Positions 52,466 to 60,391 of a DNA stretch of 64,000 nucleotides are shown in pieces. A model generated the notes under the pieces. The model was not told where the DNA came from, made no database searches, and saw only the letters and a list, made by a program, of their open reading frames with translations. Location of the stretch: assembly GCF_000758585.1 (NCBI RefSeq), contig NZ_CP009281.1, forward strand, positions 4,960,001-5,024,000. The letters run 5' to 3'. Position 1 is the first letter of the stretch, and each line of letters begins with the position of its first letter. Source of the DNA: Paenibacillus sp. FSL R5-0345. Its GTDB lineage: Bacteria > Bacillota > Bacilli > Paenibacillales > Paenibacillaceae. Position numbers and translations under genes: made by a program.

Positions 52466-52615
52466 TTTTAATTCCTCCTAATGATTAATGACTACAGCAC
52501 AAGATATGTAAAAAGGAGATAAGCCGTTTGGGCGAATTGGCAAACAAAATGCCGAACACCTAATGAATTAAATGGACAGAGTCGATATACAGGATATACA
52601 CGAAGGAGGTGCAAT

Positions 52616-52792
52616 ATGGATATAGCTGCATTATCAATGGCAATGAGTCAAGCATCCTTAGCTCAGAATGTGGGGATACAGGTCATGAATATAGCCAAAA
52701 ATCAGGCTGAAACCCAGAGTCAAACGATGGTGGAAATGCTGGGGAAAAGCGTTGCTCCGAATTTAGGAAAAACACTTGATATTAGTGTTTAA
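52616..52792 (+). CDS. YjfB-like motility-associated small protein
   Basis: A 58-residue ORF follows GAAGGAGGTG. It reads MDIAALSMAMSQASLAQNVG, then VMNIAKNQAETQSQ and ends LGKTLDISV, the pattern of the YjfB family, several of which are under motility control in Bacillus. Function unknown. Confidence 0.82.
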   Translation: MDIAALSMAMSQASLAQNVGIQVMNIAKNQAETQSQTMVEMLGKSVAPNLGKTLDISV

Positions 52793-52804
52793 TTGCATTA
52801 TGCT

Positions 52805-52848
52805 AAGGACACACAAGAACACTCGTTCTTATGTGTCCTTATATTTTT
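52805..52848 (+). terminator. Terminator after the YjfB-like gene
   Basis: AAGGACACA and TGTGTCCTT pair, extended by AAGAAC/GTTCTT, followed by a T-rich tract. Confidence 0.8.
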
Positions 52849-52934
52849 TTTACTTTACATAGCCTTCGGGCTTTTCTTTTGTTCATTTATACGAACATAC
52901 GATCCTATAATTGATTCTGAATGAGGTGAATGAT

Positions 52935-53477
52935 GTGGATAACATGAAATCCTATTATCAAATGACTGCACTGGAGAAGTGGACGGAAGATTTATACAAA
53001 CGTCTAAACCTTACTCAGCCTTCGCAAATTTCGATTGCCTATATTGCAGAACGGCTTAATATTTGGGTTCATTATTTGGATGTAAGAAGCAAGAGTATCG
53101 AAGCATCAGCGGGGATGTACACCATGTTTATCGATAACCGGCTTCCAGCTAGCCTGCAGCGGCTAGAGTTTCTCCACGATCTCTGTCACCTGCTCCGGCA
53201 TGGTACCAATCATATATTGATGCCAGAACATTTTACGCGGGCACAGGAGGATGAATCCGAGCGTTTTATTCTTTATGCAGCTATGCCCTACTCCATGATC
53301 TCCCGTTTGAAATTGCCAGAACAACGAGAGGAAGCCATTAGCTATCTTGCAGCAGAATTTCAAGTGCCAAGCGAGCTGGCTTTACAGCGGATTGATCAGA
53401 TCCAAAGACGTGTTTTTCAGGGGCAATTATTGGCCGTGATGGGAAGAAACGAAGAACGATTAACACATATTCAATAA
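52935..53477 (+). CDS. ImmA/IrrE-type metallopeptidase-like protein
   Basis: The ~180-residue protein begins at a GTG (52935) with GAGGTG upstream; a longer ATG at 52911 is possible. The core reads EFLHDLCHLLRHGTN, then EDESERFILYAAMPY and a final helical segment (FQVPSELALQRIDQI). This is the ImmA/IrrE layout, but the zinc-binding HExxH is HDLCH, with Asp replacing the catalytic Glu. Such proteins usually cleave phage-type repressors; this one may have reduced or no activity. It is followed by a small acidic protein. Confidence 0.82.
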   Translation: MDNMKSYYQMTALEKWTEDLYKRLNLTQPSQISIAYIAERLNIWVHYLDVRSKSIEASAGMYTMFIDNRLPASLQRLEFLHDLCHLLRHGTNHILMPEHFTRAQEDESERFILYAAMPYSMISRLKLPEQREEAISYLAAEFQVPSELALQRIDQIQRRVFQGQLLAVMGRNEERLTHIQ

Positions 53478-53556
53478 TGACTGCGGAGATAATAAGGGTA
53501 GTCGCAATGAAGGACCATTAATGATTATGGTGGAATTTCTCGCAAGGGGGAACGAT

Positions 53557-53718
53557 ATGGAAGCCATTAAAGTAATTGAATTATTGATGACTCATCCAGA
53601 TTATAACGTAGATGCAGTACACCCCGAAATTCCGGATTTTGTTGGGATCGAGTCGATTGAAGTGGATCATGAAACAGGGACCTTCTCCATTTTATTGCAA
53701 GAACCCAAAGACGACTGA
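53557..53718 (+). CDS. Small acidic protein of unknown function
   Basis: A 53-residue protein starts at 53557 with AAGGGGG upstream. It reads MEAIKVIELLMTHPDYNVDA and ends SILLQEPKDD. It lies 79 bases after the ImmA-like gene and is probably co-transcribed. Family unknown. Confidence 0.5.
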   Translation: MEAIKVIELLMTHPDYNVDAVHPEIPDFVGIESIEVDHETGTFSILLQEPKDD

Positions 53719-53745
53719 AGATGATTTGTGTAAGCTCATAATAAA

Positions 53746-53821
53746 AAGGCAGCAAGTATAGTATACCCAGGCAATTCTTTACCTACACGGGTTTAACTAT
53801 CGGCGGGAAATTTGCTGCCTT
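53746..53821 (-). terminator. Terminator-like 76-nt structured element
   Basis: Outer arms AAGGCAGCAA (53746-53755) and TTGCTGCCTT (53812-53821) pair perfectly. They enclose 56 bases with internal complementary pieces (ATAGT/ACTAT, CCCG/CGGG) instead of a short loop. Leftward it is followed by TTTTTATT, so it should terminate the minus-strand gene at 53842. The large ordered interior is unusual. Confidence 0.55.
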
Positions 53822-53841
53822 ATTTGTAATTATAAGCTCTG

Positions 53842-54012
53842 TTATGCGACAAATTGAATCAAACCAATAAGAATTAGAATGAGGAATATACCCACAACAC
53901 CCCAAATAATAAACCATAAGACTCTTAGCCCTGGCAGTTTTGGACTTGAATGATTCTCGAGTACCTTAATACGTCGCTCCAACTCCTGTATTTTTTCCTC
54001 TTGCTGCGTCAT
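53842..54012 (-). CDS. Small coiled-coil membrane protein
   Basis: A 56-residue ORF follows GGGAGG. It has an N-terminal coiled coil (EEKIQELERRIKVLENH) and a C-terminal transmembrane helix (FIIWGVVGIFLILILIGLIQ). It resembles phage-type XhlA/YgaB small proteins only in layout. Function unknown. Confidence 0.6.
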   Translation of the reverse strand: MTQQEEKIQELERRIKVLENHSSPKLPGLRVLWFIIWGVVGIFLILILIGLIQFVA

Positions 54013-54089
54013 CTTTTTTCCTCCCTTCTAATGTGTAAACTAATATATTATCTTATAATATATACATTTTATCTAAATGGAGGAAATTA

Positions 54090-54422
54090 ATGAAGAAAAG
54101 AACAAAAATAATTCTTGTTACTCTCATTATTGTATATGGAGTTGCTTCCTTAGCGCTTCACTCCTTCCGAAATCAGATGAACAATGAGATCATTCATTAT
54201 CTAGTAGATGCTAGAGATTATATGAATGAAGATCTTTATAAAGTTTATACCCAGATTGGTAAGGCTCCCGTAGTAAGCACAACGGTTATCTTTGCAGATG
54301 AACCTAACGCAAGATACTTTTATAGAAAAGAGAAGGATCTGATTTATCAATACAGCATGGCTCCTGTAAAAGGTTCTGATCCAAAATATACATATAAACA
54401 TATTGAGGAGCGTCTCCCGTAA
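54090..54422 (+). CDS. DUF3139-like membrane-anchored protein
   Basis: The 110-residue protein has an N-terminal transmembrane segment (KIILVTLIIVYGVASLAL) and a ~85-residue outer domain with VVSTTVIFADEPNARYFYRK, which resembles the DUF3139 family pattern VVFxDEPxxxY. GGAGG lies eight bases before the ATG. Function unknown. Confidence 0.65.
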   Translation: MKKRTKIILVTLIIVYGVASLALHSFRNQMNNEIIHYLVDARDYMNEDLYKVYTQIGKAPVVSTTVIFADEPNARYFYRKEKDLIYQYSMAPVKGSDPKYTYKHIEERLP

Positions 54423-54440
54423 AGGGGGAACTTCTATTAT

Positions 54441-54497
54441 AAAAACGCGATTGTCTCAGCAGTCAGGATTATGGCTACTAAGACAACCGCGTTTTTT
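54441..54497 (+). terminator. Terminator after the DUF3139-like gene
   Basis: AAAAACGCG and CGCGTTTTT plus TTGTCT/AGACAA form a 15-bp stem with one bulged pair and a T-tract. Confidence 0.85.
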
Positions 54498-54540
54498 TAG
54501 ATCCTAACCCTTGATCTATATGTCTAACAAAATTTTCTCA

Positions 54541-54566
54541 GGAACATAATGTGACCAAATGCCGTC
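54541..54566 (+). promoter_or_regulatory. ECF-type autoregulatory promoter
   Basis: GGAAC at 54541-54545 and CGTC at 54563-54566, 17 bases apart, match the -35/-10 of extracytoplasmic-function sigma promoters. It lies 36 bases before the sigma gene. Confidence 0.65.
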
Positions 54567-54601
54567 CTAAATGGTGTTATAGGTAAAGGGGGCATAGAAT
54601 C

Positions 54602-55096
54602 ATGCAGCGATCCATGACCCGGCCGGGAAATCATGTGATAAAGAGTTACGAAATCTACGCAGATATGCTGTTCCGAATCGCCTTGGTCCATCTAGGCAGC
54701 CGCCAAGATGCCGAAGAAGCTACTCAGGAGACCTTCATCAAACTGATAGAAAAGGTGCCAAAGTTCAAAGATGCTGAACATCAGAAAGCATGGCTGATCC
54801 GCGTAATCACCAATCATTGTAAAACATTACTGGGTAGAGGCTGGCGAAAGCGTGAGGTTAAGCTGGAAAGCGCTGAGCCGATTGCGGTAGACAACCCCGA
54901 AGAATTGGCTCTATTGCAATTAGTTATGGCGATGCCCATGAAGTATAAAACTGTAATCCATCTTTATTATTACGAGGATTATCCCATCCAGGAAATCAGC
55001 AAGATTCTGCAGATTAGTCAGTCTGCTGTGAAGATGAGACTTCAGCGGGGACGGCAACTGTTAAAACTGGAGCTGGAAGGAGCGGAATCACAATGA
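54602..55096 (+). CDS. ECF sigma factor
   Basis: The 164-residue sigma factor has region 2 at about 20-85 (GSRQDAEEATQETFIKLIEK, then KAWLIRVITNHCK) and region 4 at about 105-160 (MPMKYKTVIHLYYYEDYPIQ, then ISKILQISQSAVKMRLQRGR). It directs RNA polymerase to ECF promoters, probably including its own. GGGGG precedes the ATG. Its stop overlaps the start of the membrane-anchored partner (ATGA), typical of sigma/anti-sigma pairs. Confidence 0.93.
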   Translation: MQRSMTRPGNHVIKSYEIYADMLFRIALVHLGSRQDAEEATQETFIKLIEKVPKFKDAEHQKAWLIRVITNHCKTLLGRGWRKREVKLESAEPIAVDNPEELALLQLVMAMPMKYKTVIHLYYYEDYPIQEISKILQISQSAVKMRLQRGRQLLKLELEGAESQ

Positions 55097-56082
55097 AGGA
55101 AGATCAGTTTCGAACATTATATACGAAAGCGGTGGATTCTATGAAACCAGGTGAAGAGATGAAAAAAGAATTGATCGACAAACTGGTGCACCAGCAGGAG
55201 CGGAAACGTCCACGCAAAACGGTTTATATCGCGGCAAGTATCGTGCTTGCTGCCGGAATCGGCTTGGCTGCACCGAATATATGGCAGCAGTTGAACGGTC
55301 AGAGCACCCAAGGACAGATTGCTCAGGTAACTCCGGGCCCAAGTGATGCAGGCAATCCTAGCACAGATACATCCAGAAGCATTATCATCCCCAAGCTGGA
55401 ACTGCCGGATCCCAAGTCTGGTGTTAAGGCAGATATGATCGCTCTAGTCGTGTATAAAGATAATATTTATACACAGTCTGCAACTCGCATCGACGCCACC
55501 GACGCTGCCGCTCTGCGCGGTGACAAGCTGGGACGGACTACAGGCGGCATCGATGAATGGAGCGGTAAAGACAAATATATTGAGCTAGCTTCTAACATCG
55601 GAGAGACGGATATCTATTCTGTGAAGGGATATGATTCCAATTTCCTGATTATGTCCTATTCGGAAATCAACGGCGAGGTATTCGCCGAACTGTATGAACA
55701 TACGAACGGCATCACCGTAAACAGCGGTGCTGATCTGTTCGGCAAGCTAAATCTTGAGGGCAGAATTACTTCAGCTCAGTGGGAAAGCTTCGACAGCTGG
55801 AACAATGGACTACAGAAGTACACACCGCTTGCTGTCGACGAGGCGTTTAGCGGCTTCCTGACGGCACTCAACGGGGCTAAACCACTGGCAGCAGAGCCAC
55901 TTATCGAGCAAGGCATCTACGACAGCGAAGAGCGCAAGATCATCTATCTACAGTTGGAAGACAACGCCCGGGTAGAGCTGACGCTGTTCGGTCAAGGACT
56001 TGTACGTTACGGTCAGGCACCGGTATTCTTCGAAGTCGAATCTGGGGCATTCCAGAAGCTCTGGGATAGTATGAAACTATAG
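55093..56082 (+). CDS. Putative membrane anti-sigma factor
   Basis: The 329-residue protein overlaps the ECF sigma gene by four bases. The first ~45 residues are cytoplasmic and charged (KKELIDKLVHQQERKRPRK), then comes one transmembrane helix (TVYIAASIVLAAGIGLAA). A Ser/Gly/Pro-rich linker and a ~230-residue outer domain follow. That topology and coupling fit an RsiV/DUF4179-type anti-sigma factor that sequesters the sigma factor until an outside signal. No zinc-binding anti-sigma motif is seen, so the mode of binding is unknown. Confidence 0.78.
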   Translation: MKEDQFRTLYTKAVDSMKPGEEMKKELIDKLVHQQERKRPRKTVYIAASIVLAAGIGLAAPNIWQQLNGQSTQGQIAQVTPGPSDAGNPSTDTSRSIIIPKLELPDPKSGVKADMIALVVYKDNIYTQSATRIDATDAAALRGDKLGRTTGGIDEWSGKDKYIELASNIGETDIYSVKGYDSNFLIMSYSEINGEVFAELYEHTNGITVNSGADLFGKLNLEGRITSAQWESFDSWNNGLQKYTPLAVDEAFSGFLTALNGAKPLAAEPLIEQGIYDSEERKIIYLQLEDNARVELTLFGQGLVRYGQAPVFFEVESGAFQKLWDSMKL

Positions 56083-56178
56083 GGATGTTGGTCGGAAACC
56101 CAGCATACAGCGATTGGGACAACGATTACTACAACGTTACGGGCGCTATCCCCATTAGAGAAGTCTAGCTGGATACGC

Positions 56179-56231
56179 AAAAAGGGCACTGCTTCCAAAC
56201 CATTTCATGGCTTTGCGACAGCGCCCTTTTT
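56179..56231 (+). terminator. Terminator of the sigma/anti-sigma operon
   Basis: AAAAAGGGC pairs with GCCCTTTTT, with further internal complementarity, about 97 bases after the anti-sigma stop. Confidence 0.7.
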
Positions 56232-56365
56232 ATGTTGGCTATATGGTTTGCATTGCACCATGCCAGAATATCAGATTCTAAATAAAAATCCATATATCGC
56301 CAAAAGTTTTTGTGTAGTAGAATGATTTTGTCGATTAATATATGTGTTTAAGAAGGAGTGATTAG

Positions 56366-56713
56366 ATGGGTGCAAAAAATAAAGTTATAGCTGGTGACTA
56401 TGAAGGTAAAGTAATAATGTCTACTCTTGGAATTGTAAATTTGCAAACTGGTTTTTTAAAAACAATCACACTAGACAAAAACACTGTAGAGGATTATGAG
56501 ATAATGGACGAAACTCATTCCAAAAGTGCTGTGAGTGCTGTAGGAAGAGGATTAGTGGGAGGATTTCTACTCGGACCGGTTGGTTTGCTTGCTGGCCTTT
56601 CAGCTAAGAGCAAAGGGGTTCATATCATTGCAGTTCAGTTCAAGGATGGAAAGAAGAGTTTAATAGAAATAGACGAAAAAATTTACAAAGCTTTTTTGAA
56701 GAATTGTTTTTAG
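56366..56713 (+). CDS. Protein with glycine-rich hydrophobic segment, unknown
   Basis: The 115-residue protein has a beta-rich N-terminal half, a glycine-rich hydrophobic stretch (GRGLVGGFLLGPVGLLAGLS) that may insert in a membrane, and a basic C-terminus (FKDGKKSLIEIDEKIYKAFL). The layout is that of short bacterial PH-like or SHOCT-associated proteins. AAGGAGTG lies ten bases before the ATG. A terminator follows. Confidence 0.65.
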   Translation: MGAKNKVIAGDYEGKVIMSTLGIVNLQTGFLKTITLDKNTVEDYEIMDETHSKSAVSAVGRGLVGGFLLGPVGLLAGLSAKSKGVHIIAVQFKDGKKSLIEIDEKIYKAFLKNCF

Positions 56714-56729
56714 AGAAAGTATATAGTGT

Positions 56730-56769
56730 AAAAGAGCCGTTGTAGGTTAATCCTATGATGGCTCTTTTA
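56730..56769. terminator. Terminator
   Basis: AAAAGAGCC pairs with GGCTCTTTTA, with inner TAGG/CCTA, right after the glycine-rich protein gene. Confidence 0.75.
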
Positions 56770-56869
56770 CTTGTTCAATGTTGCTATAACATAGGGAATC
56801 AAAAAAGGAACGCCCACCATGGACGCTCCTTGAATTTGTTATTCGTCTACTCTACAACATTCTAGCTAG

Positions 56870-57373
56870 TTACGCATTTACACTTTCCGTTTTACGATCC
56901 TGTCTAGCATGTAATGTTTTCATCGCAAATCTTGCGATCGGCTGCGCCACCAATAGTTCAATCCAAAATGCTATACCAAAGTTTCTTGGCCAGATGTGAA
57001 GAAAGTTTTTAAGTGGCTCTAAGCTTATTTGCTTCGTCCCCACCCACGTGCCGATAATCGATAGTAAAATAGATAACACTGTAACATTCAAAAAAGTATT
57101 CAACAGCACCCTAGCATTAAATCCATCGGTTTGTCCCATGAATTTCGGCATCACTTTCCCAACAATCGGCCCTGCAACTAATCTTACGGATAAAACTACG
57201 ATCATCCACATAAACGGAATAACCTTTAGTGTATCTATATACACTTCCTTACTGAAGCCACGTTCCAATCCCACAATAATAGGGGCAATAGTGTTTACTG
57301 AAATGATTGAAATAATGAGTAAAAATAATATACCTTCTTTTCCGTTTCTGGGCAGTCTTGTGTCTCCATGCAT
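56870..57373 (-). CDS. DUF2798-like four-helix membrane protein
   Basis: The ~167-residue protein has four hydrophobic helices (GILFLLIISIISVNTIAPII, VIPFMWMIVVLSVRLVAGPI, FLNVTVLSILLSIIGTWV, FGIAFWIELLVAQPIARFAM). The arrangement of two DUF2798-like halves, each with R-x-x-A-x-P, is visible. The ATG at 57373 with GGAG eight bases upstream is preferred to the one at 57382, which is too close to that site. Function unknown. Confidence 0.7.
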   Translation of the reverse strand: MHGDTRLPRNGKEGILFLLIISIISVNTIAPIIVGLERGFSKEVYIDTLKVIPFMWMIVVLSVRLVAGPIVGKVMPKFMGQTDGFNARVLLNTFLNVTVLSILLSIIGTWVGTKQISLEPLKNFLHIWPRNFGIAFWIELLVAQPIARFAMKTLHARQDRKTESVNA

Positions 57374-57666
57374 GTTTGTCATCTCCGTGAATCATATTTC
57401 AGATGGCAGACGTATCATGAGACATATATTTTTGGCCCAATAAAAAGACCAATATCTCTACACACTGATTTAATAATTATAGCACTTTCATCAAATGAAT
57501 GTCAGATTTCTATTTAAGATTTAATAAATCCCTCTGCTCTTTAGTGCATTCAAAAGATTTAAACTATCCCTGCGGTAAGCGCATGACGATAAATCTTGCA
57601 TCAGTAAATCCGTTAGCAAACTCGAATTTCGGGCCTTCCTAGTTCTCTTCCCTTTGAATCTATGTG
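57374..57666. other. Spacer with a left-over integrase-tail sequence
   Basis: No gene is seen. The segment at about 57600-57666 (AATCCGTTAGCAAACT, then GGGCCTTCC) is similar to 60970-61036, which follows the ruined integrase at the other end of the island. Confidence 0.5.
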
Positions 57667-57774
57667 CCTATAGACAGCAAAAAACCCTTACAAAGTAAGG
57701 TTTTTGATAAGTGGGCCCTGAGGGACTCGAACCCCCGACCAATCGGTTATGAGCCGACCACTCTAACCAACTGA
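57667..57774 (-). repeat. Left attachment-type repeat with partial tRNA(CAU)
   Basis: This ~108-base segment is nearly identical to 61037-61145. It holds a small hairpin (AACCCTTAC/GTAAGG) and the 3' part of the CAU-anticodon tRNA up to CCAACTGA, after which similarity stops. It carries no complete acceptor stem. Confidence 0.88.
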
Positions 57775-57870
57775 TATAGAGGAAAGGGGTAAATACCTTA
57801 AACTCTATTCAGGAATTCTTGTTATTATTGGGATTATCTAATATTGATTAAACTTAATTAAAATGAGTTT

Positions 57871-57899
57871 GTGACCAAATTCGTGACCAATGTGACCAT
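57871..57899. repeat. Three copies of GTGACCAA
   Basis: GTGACCAA at 57871-57878 and 57883-57890 and GTGACCAT at 57892-57899 lie about 100 bases inside the left attachment repeat. They fit arm-type integrase sites. Confidence 0.5.
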
Positions 57900-57961
57900 T
57901 GAGTTTGTCCTGGTTTCTTTATGGGCTTTTAAGCACAACTACAATCTCAACATGATCACTT

Positions 57962-58201
57962 CTAAAAAGATAAGTTACAAAGCGCTAATCCTAATACAAT
58001 AACTCCTACGATCATCACAACAACACCTTTTCTGTTTTTCAAATAGTTATATCCACCAATAGATATGAGCGCTCCACACATCATTACAACCAACAAAGAT
58101 TGTTGTTCCTCAACATCATAATCATTGAACAATAATGAAATGCCTAGAAGAATTGTTGCCGCACAAAAATGGACACCAAATTCTTTGAAGATTTTCTTCA
58201 T
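57962..58201 (-). CDS. Small three-helix membrane protein
   Basis: The 79-residue protein starts at 58201 (GGAG upstream). Hydrophobic segments: FGVHFCAATILLGISLLF, LLVVMMCGALISIGGYNYL, VVVMIVGVIVLGLALC. No family recognised. It lies just inside the left end of the island, downstream of the broken small gene on the same strand. Confidence 0.6.
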   Translation of the reverse strand: MKKIFKEFGVHFCAATILLGISLLFNDYDVEEQQSLLVVMMCGALISIGGYNYLKNRKGVVVMIVGVIVLGLALCNLSF

Positions 58202-58233
58202 TAAAGCACTCCTATGTATTAGAATACCTGGCC

Positions 58234-58377
58234 TCATTTTCTCTGCTTTATGTATTTCTTAATCAAATAAAACAATACAAATCCTAACAACACAAAGCCA
58301 AGTATGGTGATCCATAGAATCGTTTGATTCCCTACGAAAAAGTATGTATTTCTGTATTAAAAATCTTCATTGTTCAT
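58234..58377 (-). pseudogene. Small membrane protein gene with in-frame stop
   Basis: AAGGAG precedes an ATG at 58375-58377. After MNNEDF there is an in-frame TAA, then the same frame stays open through NTYFFVGNQTILWITILGFV to KQRK and a TGA at 58234-58236. The hydrophobic helix followed by a basic end suggests a 47-residue membrane protein inactivated by a nonsense mutation. Confidence 0.35.
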
Positions 58378-58408
58378 CAGTATAAAAGCTCCTTGTTCTA
58401 CGAACTAT

Positions 58409-59011
58409 TTATTTCTTCGCAACCCATCGGTTTTCAACTTTGAAGTCCTTCTTAATTACTTTATTATCCCATGAATCCAGTATAATCCTGGGCTCTGACT
58501 CAAGGATATCCTTTGCTTTATCAATCTGCCCTGACTTGAAAAAGTTTATAATTTCTATAAGGTCACTTCTACTATGTAATCTTACGGCGTTATAACTAGC
58601 AAGTTCTTCACACGCTGAGGTATATTGATTTGAGGATATTACCATGGACTTTTTTGCCCTGTAATATCTCATGGAACTATAGATCTCTCGAACAGCTCCT
58701 AACCCTACTGGATAGGAATAACGCTTTGCCTGAACGACATTCCGAACCCCCTCCCCGTCTGTAAACACTAAGTCAGATCCAAAATTTCTGCCTCCTTTCG
58801 TTTTATATGCATCACTATAACCCATGGCCAAAAATAAACGATACAGATATTCTACAAAGCCAGTTCCGTCTTCCATTCGGTCTATGTCCTGGATCGTAAT
58901 CTTAAGTGGATCAATTACAATACTTTGGGTAGGGTAACTCTTCTTTCTTGATAAAACTTTGAATACAAAAACAGCAGTAACGATAACAAGAATAACCAAC
59001 AAAATTATCAT
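58409..59011 (-). CDS. Membrane-anchored Mrr-type restriction endonuclease-like protein
   Basis: The ~200-residue protein has one N-terminal transmembrane helix (MIILLVILVIVTAVFVFKVL) and a PD-(D/E)XK domain of the Mrr type at about 50-160: GTGFVEYLYRLFLAMGYSDA, then GGRNFGSDLVFTDGEG (catalytic Asp) and VVQAKRYSYPVG (QxK). Mrr enzymes cleave modified or foreign DNA; membrane-anchored relatives are common in Firmicutes. The start at 59011 is taken because GGGGGTTG precedes it and the hairpin at 59041 makes longer forms unlikely. Confidence 0.85.
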   Translation of the reverse strand: MIILLVILVIVTAVFVFKVLSRKKSYPTQSIVIDPLKITIQDIDRMEDGTGFVEYLYRLFLAMGYSDAYKTKGGRNFGSDLVFTDGEGVRNVVQAKRYSYPVGLGAVREIYSSMRYYRAKKSMVISSNQYTSACEELASYNAVRLHSRSDLIEIINFFKSGQIDKAKDILESEPRIILDSWDNKVIKKDFKVENRWVAKK

Positions 59012-59040
59012 TTTTATCAACCAGCAACCCCCATTAATAT

Positions 59041-59068
59041 AAGAACCTCGCCAATGTCGGCGAGGTTC
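59041..59068. terminator. Terminator between the GNAT genes and the Mrr-type gene
   Basis: AGAACCTCGCC pairs perfectly with GGCGAGGTTCT around six bases. Confidence 0.75.
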
Positions 59069-59186
59069 TTCCAAATTGCAATGCCATTACTCCCAAACTC
59101 TATAACCTTAATATAAATTATTTGGAACATTATGTATATGTTACTGGTAAGAAAAAGTCCTAAACTACTGTTGGTTTTTGGACTCA

Positions 59187-59199
59187 CGTTTCCCGTTAG
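59187..59199 (+). repeat. CGTTTCCCGTTAG repeat, copy 1
   Basis: An exact 13-base match to 59737-59749. It lies downstream of the first acetyltransferase and inside a GGACT/AGTCC inverted pair. Confidence 0.5.
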
Positions 59200-59227
59200 C
59201 GTAAGCCCTTGCTAGTCCTGAATATCA

Positions 59228-59704
59228 TTAACTAATGAATACTTGTATTCTTCTTCCTACTTCAATTCGTTCAGTAAATTTACCTCCTGTATACTCTTCT
59301 ATTGCCTTTTTCCAAAAGAGTTGAGCGGGCTTGTTGTTATCTATTTGGTAAACTTCCCATTTTCCCTGGTGCATATCAAATATATCTTTAGCAACCAATC
59401 TCCCTAATCCCAGCCTACGATACTTCTTCGCAATAAAAAATTCAGCAATAGAAAAATATGCGTCATCTTCTTCCCGATTTTTTAATTTGACTAAGACAAA
59501 TCCAATAATTTCCCCATTGAGACTGATTAAATATGGATAATTGGGGGCTTTAGACCAATATTCATCAATTGGATAATTACCATATTTACCGTTTGCCTCA
59601 AACTGCAACTCCATAAATTCTGAGAAATCATAAATATAGAATTGTAACAGGTTGCTGAGTATTTCTTTATGTTCCAAGGTTGCTATTTTGATTTCATAGT
59701 CCAT
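59228..59704 (-). CDS. GNAT-family acetyltransferase
   Basis: The 158-residue protein starts at 59704 (GGGATGG upstream). The GNAT fold is visible in SLNGEIIGFVLVKLKNREED, FFIAKKYRRLGLGRLVAKDI (the R/Q-x-x-G-x-G/A acetyl-CoA loop as RRLGLG) and YQIDNNKPAQLFWKKAI. The acceptor substrate cannot be predicted. It is downstream of a second GNAT gene. Confidence 0.87.
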   Translation of the reverse strand: MDYEIKIATLEHKEILSNLLQFYIYDFSEFMELQFEANGKYGNYPIDEYWSKAPNYPYLISLNGEIIGFVLVKLKNREEDDAYFSIAEFFIAKKYRRLGLGRLVAKDIFDMHQGKWEVYQIDNNKPAQLFWKKAIEEYTGGKFTERIEVGRRIQVFIS

Positions 59705-59736
59705 GTTTGATACCATCCCTCTGTAGATTCAACTAT

Positions 59737-59749
59737 CGTTTCCCGTTAG
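59737..59749 (+). repeat. CGTTTCCCGTTAG repeat, copy 2
   Basis: Exact copy of 59187-59199, located between the two acetyltransferase genes. A related inverted sequence (CGGGAAACGG) lies at about 60317-60326. Confidence 0.5.
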
Positions 59750-59778
59750 TTAAGTCCAAAAAAACATATTGCGATAAA

Positions 59779-60234
59779 TTACTTTATAGTATCGTGCTCA
59801 TAGATTTTGGTGGGTCGTCCCCATTCGAAATTATCCAAACCGATTTCTCTGAATCCATATTTCTCATAGTAACGGATATGGTCAGTCGTTATATAAACCT
59901 TCGTATATCCCAATTGCCCCACAATTTTTCTGGCATGCTCCAACAATACTGAACCTAAACCTTGCCCTCGCTCATTCTCGTCAATGAACAAAGGAGCAAT
60001 CCATGGCGATAAATCTTTTCGAATTATATATTCCTGTTCAATCAATTGATAAAATCCAATTATTTTGTCGTTTTTTAATAACAGAAATGTTAATGGCAAA
60101 CCATCTTCAGCCGATAAACTCTCGTCAATTTTAGGGAGTACCACCTTCTGTACGTTTGGCCATTTTTCTTTAACATATTCAGCAAACTCTATATGACGCT
60201 CTGGACAATCTATTATAGATTTAATAGCTTGCAT
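59779..60234 (-). CDS. GNAT-family acetyltransferase
   Basis: The 151-residue protein has the GNAT core: NDKIIGFYQLIEQEYIIRKD, then PLFIDENERGQGLGSVLLEH (acetyl-CoA loop RGQGLG) and YEKYGFREIG near the end. AAGGAG precedes the ATG. It is followed by the other GNAT gene after 75 bases; both were probably brought in as cargo. Confidence 0.9.
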   Translation of the reverse strand: MQAIKSIIDCPERHIEFAEYVKEKWPNVQKVVLPKIDESLSAEDGLPLTFLLLKNDKIIGFYQLIEQEYIIRKDLSPWIAPLFIDENERGQGLGSVLLEHARKIVGQLGYTKVYITTDHIRYYEKYGFREIGLDNFEWGRPTKIYEHDTIK

Positions 60235-60391
60235 TAAGTCACTCCTTCATAAATACGGTTCTTGATGAGTATCACCTTCAAAAAAGGTGCTTTCAGATTA
60301 CACCTTATGTTAACTGCGGGAAACGGAAAGTTTAGTTTAAGTTAAACTATACTGCCTGTTGGCTTGATGAGGCGCCCGCCAGTCTATTGTG

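Noticed and set aside
52875..52900. LexA box near CGAACATACGATCC
   Set aside because: The right half does not match GTTCG, unlike the site at 48129.
57713..57785. Second tRNA-Ile2/Met gene
   Set aside because: The D arm and 5' acceptor strand are lost after CCAACTGA, so no complete cloverleaf can form.
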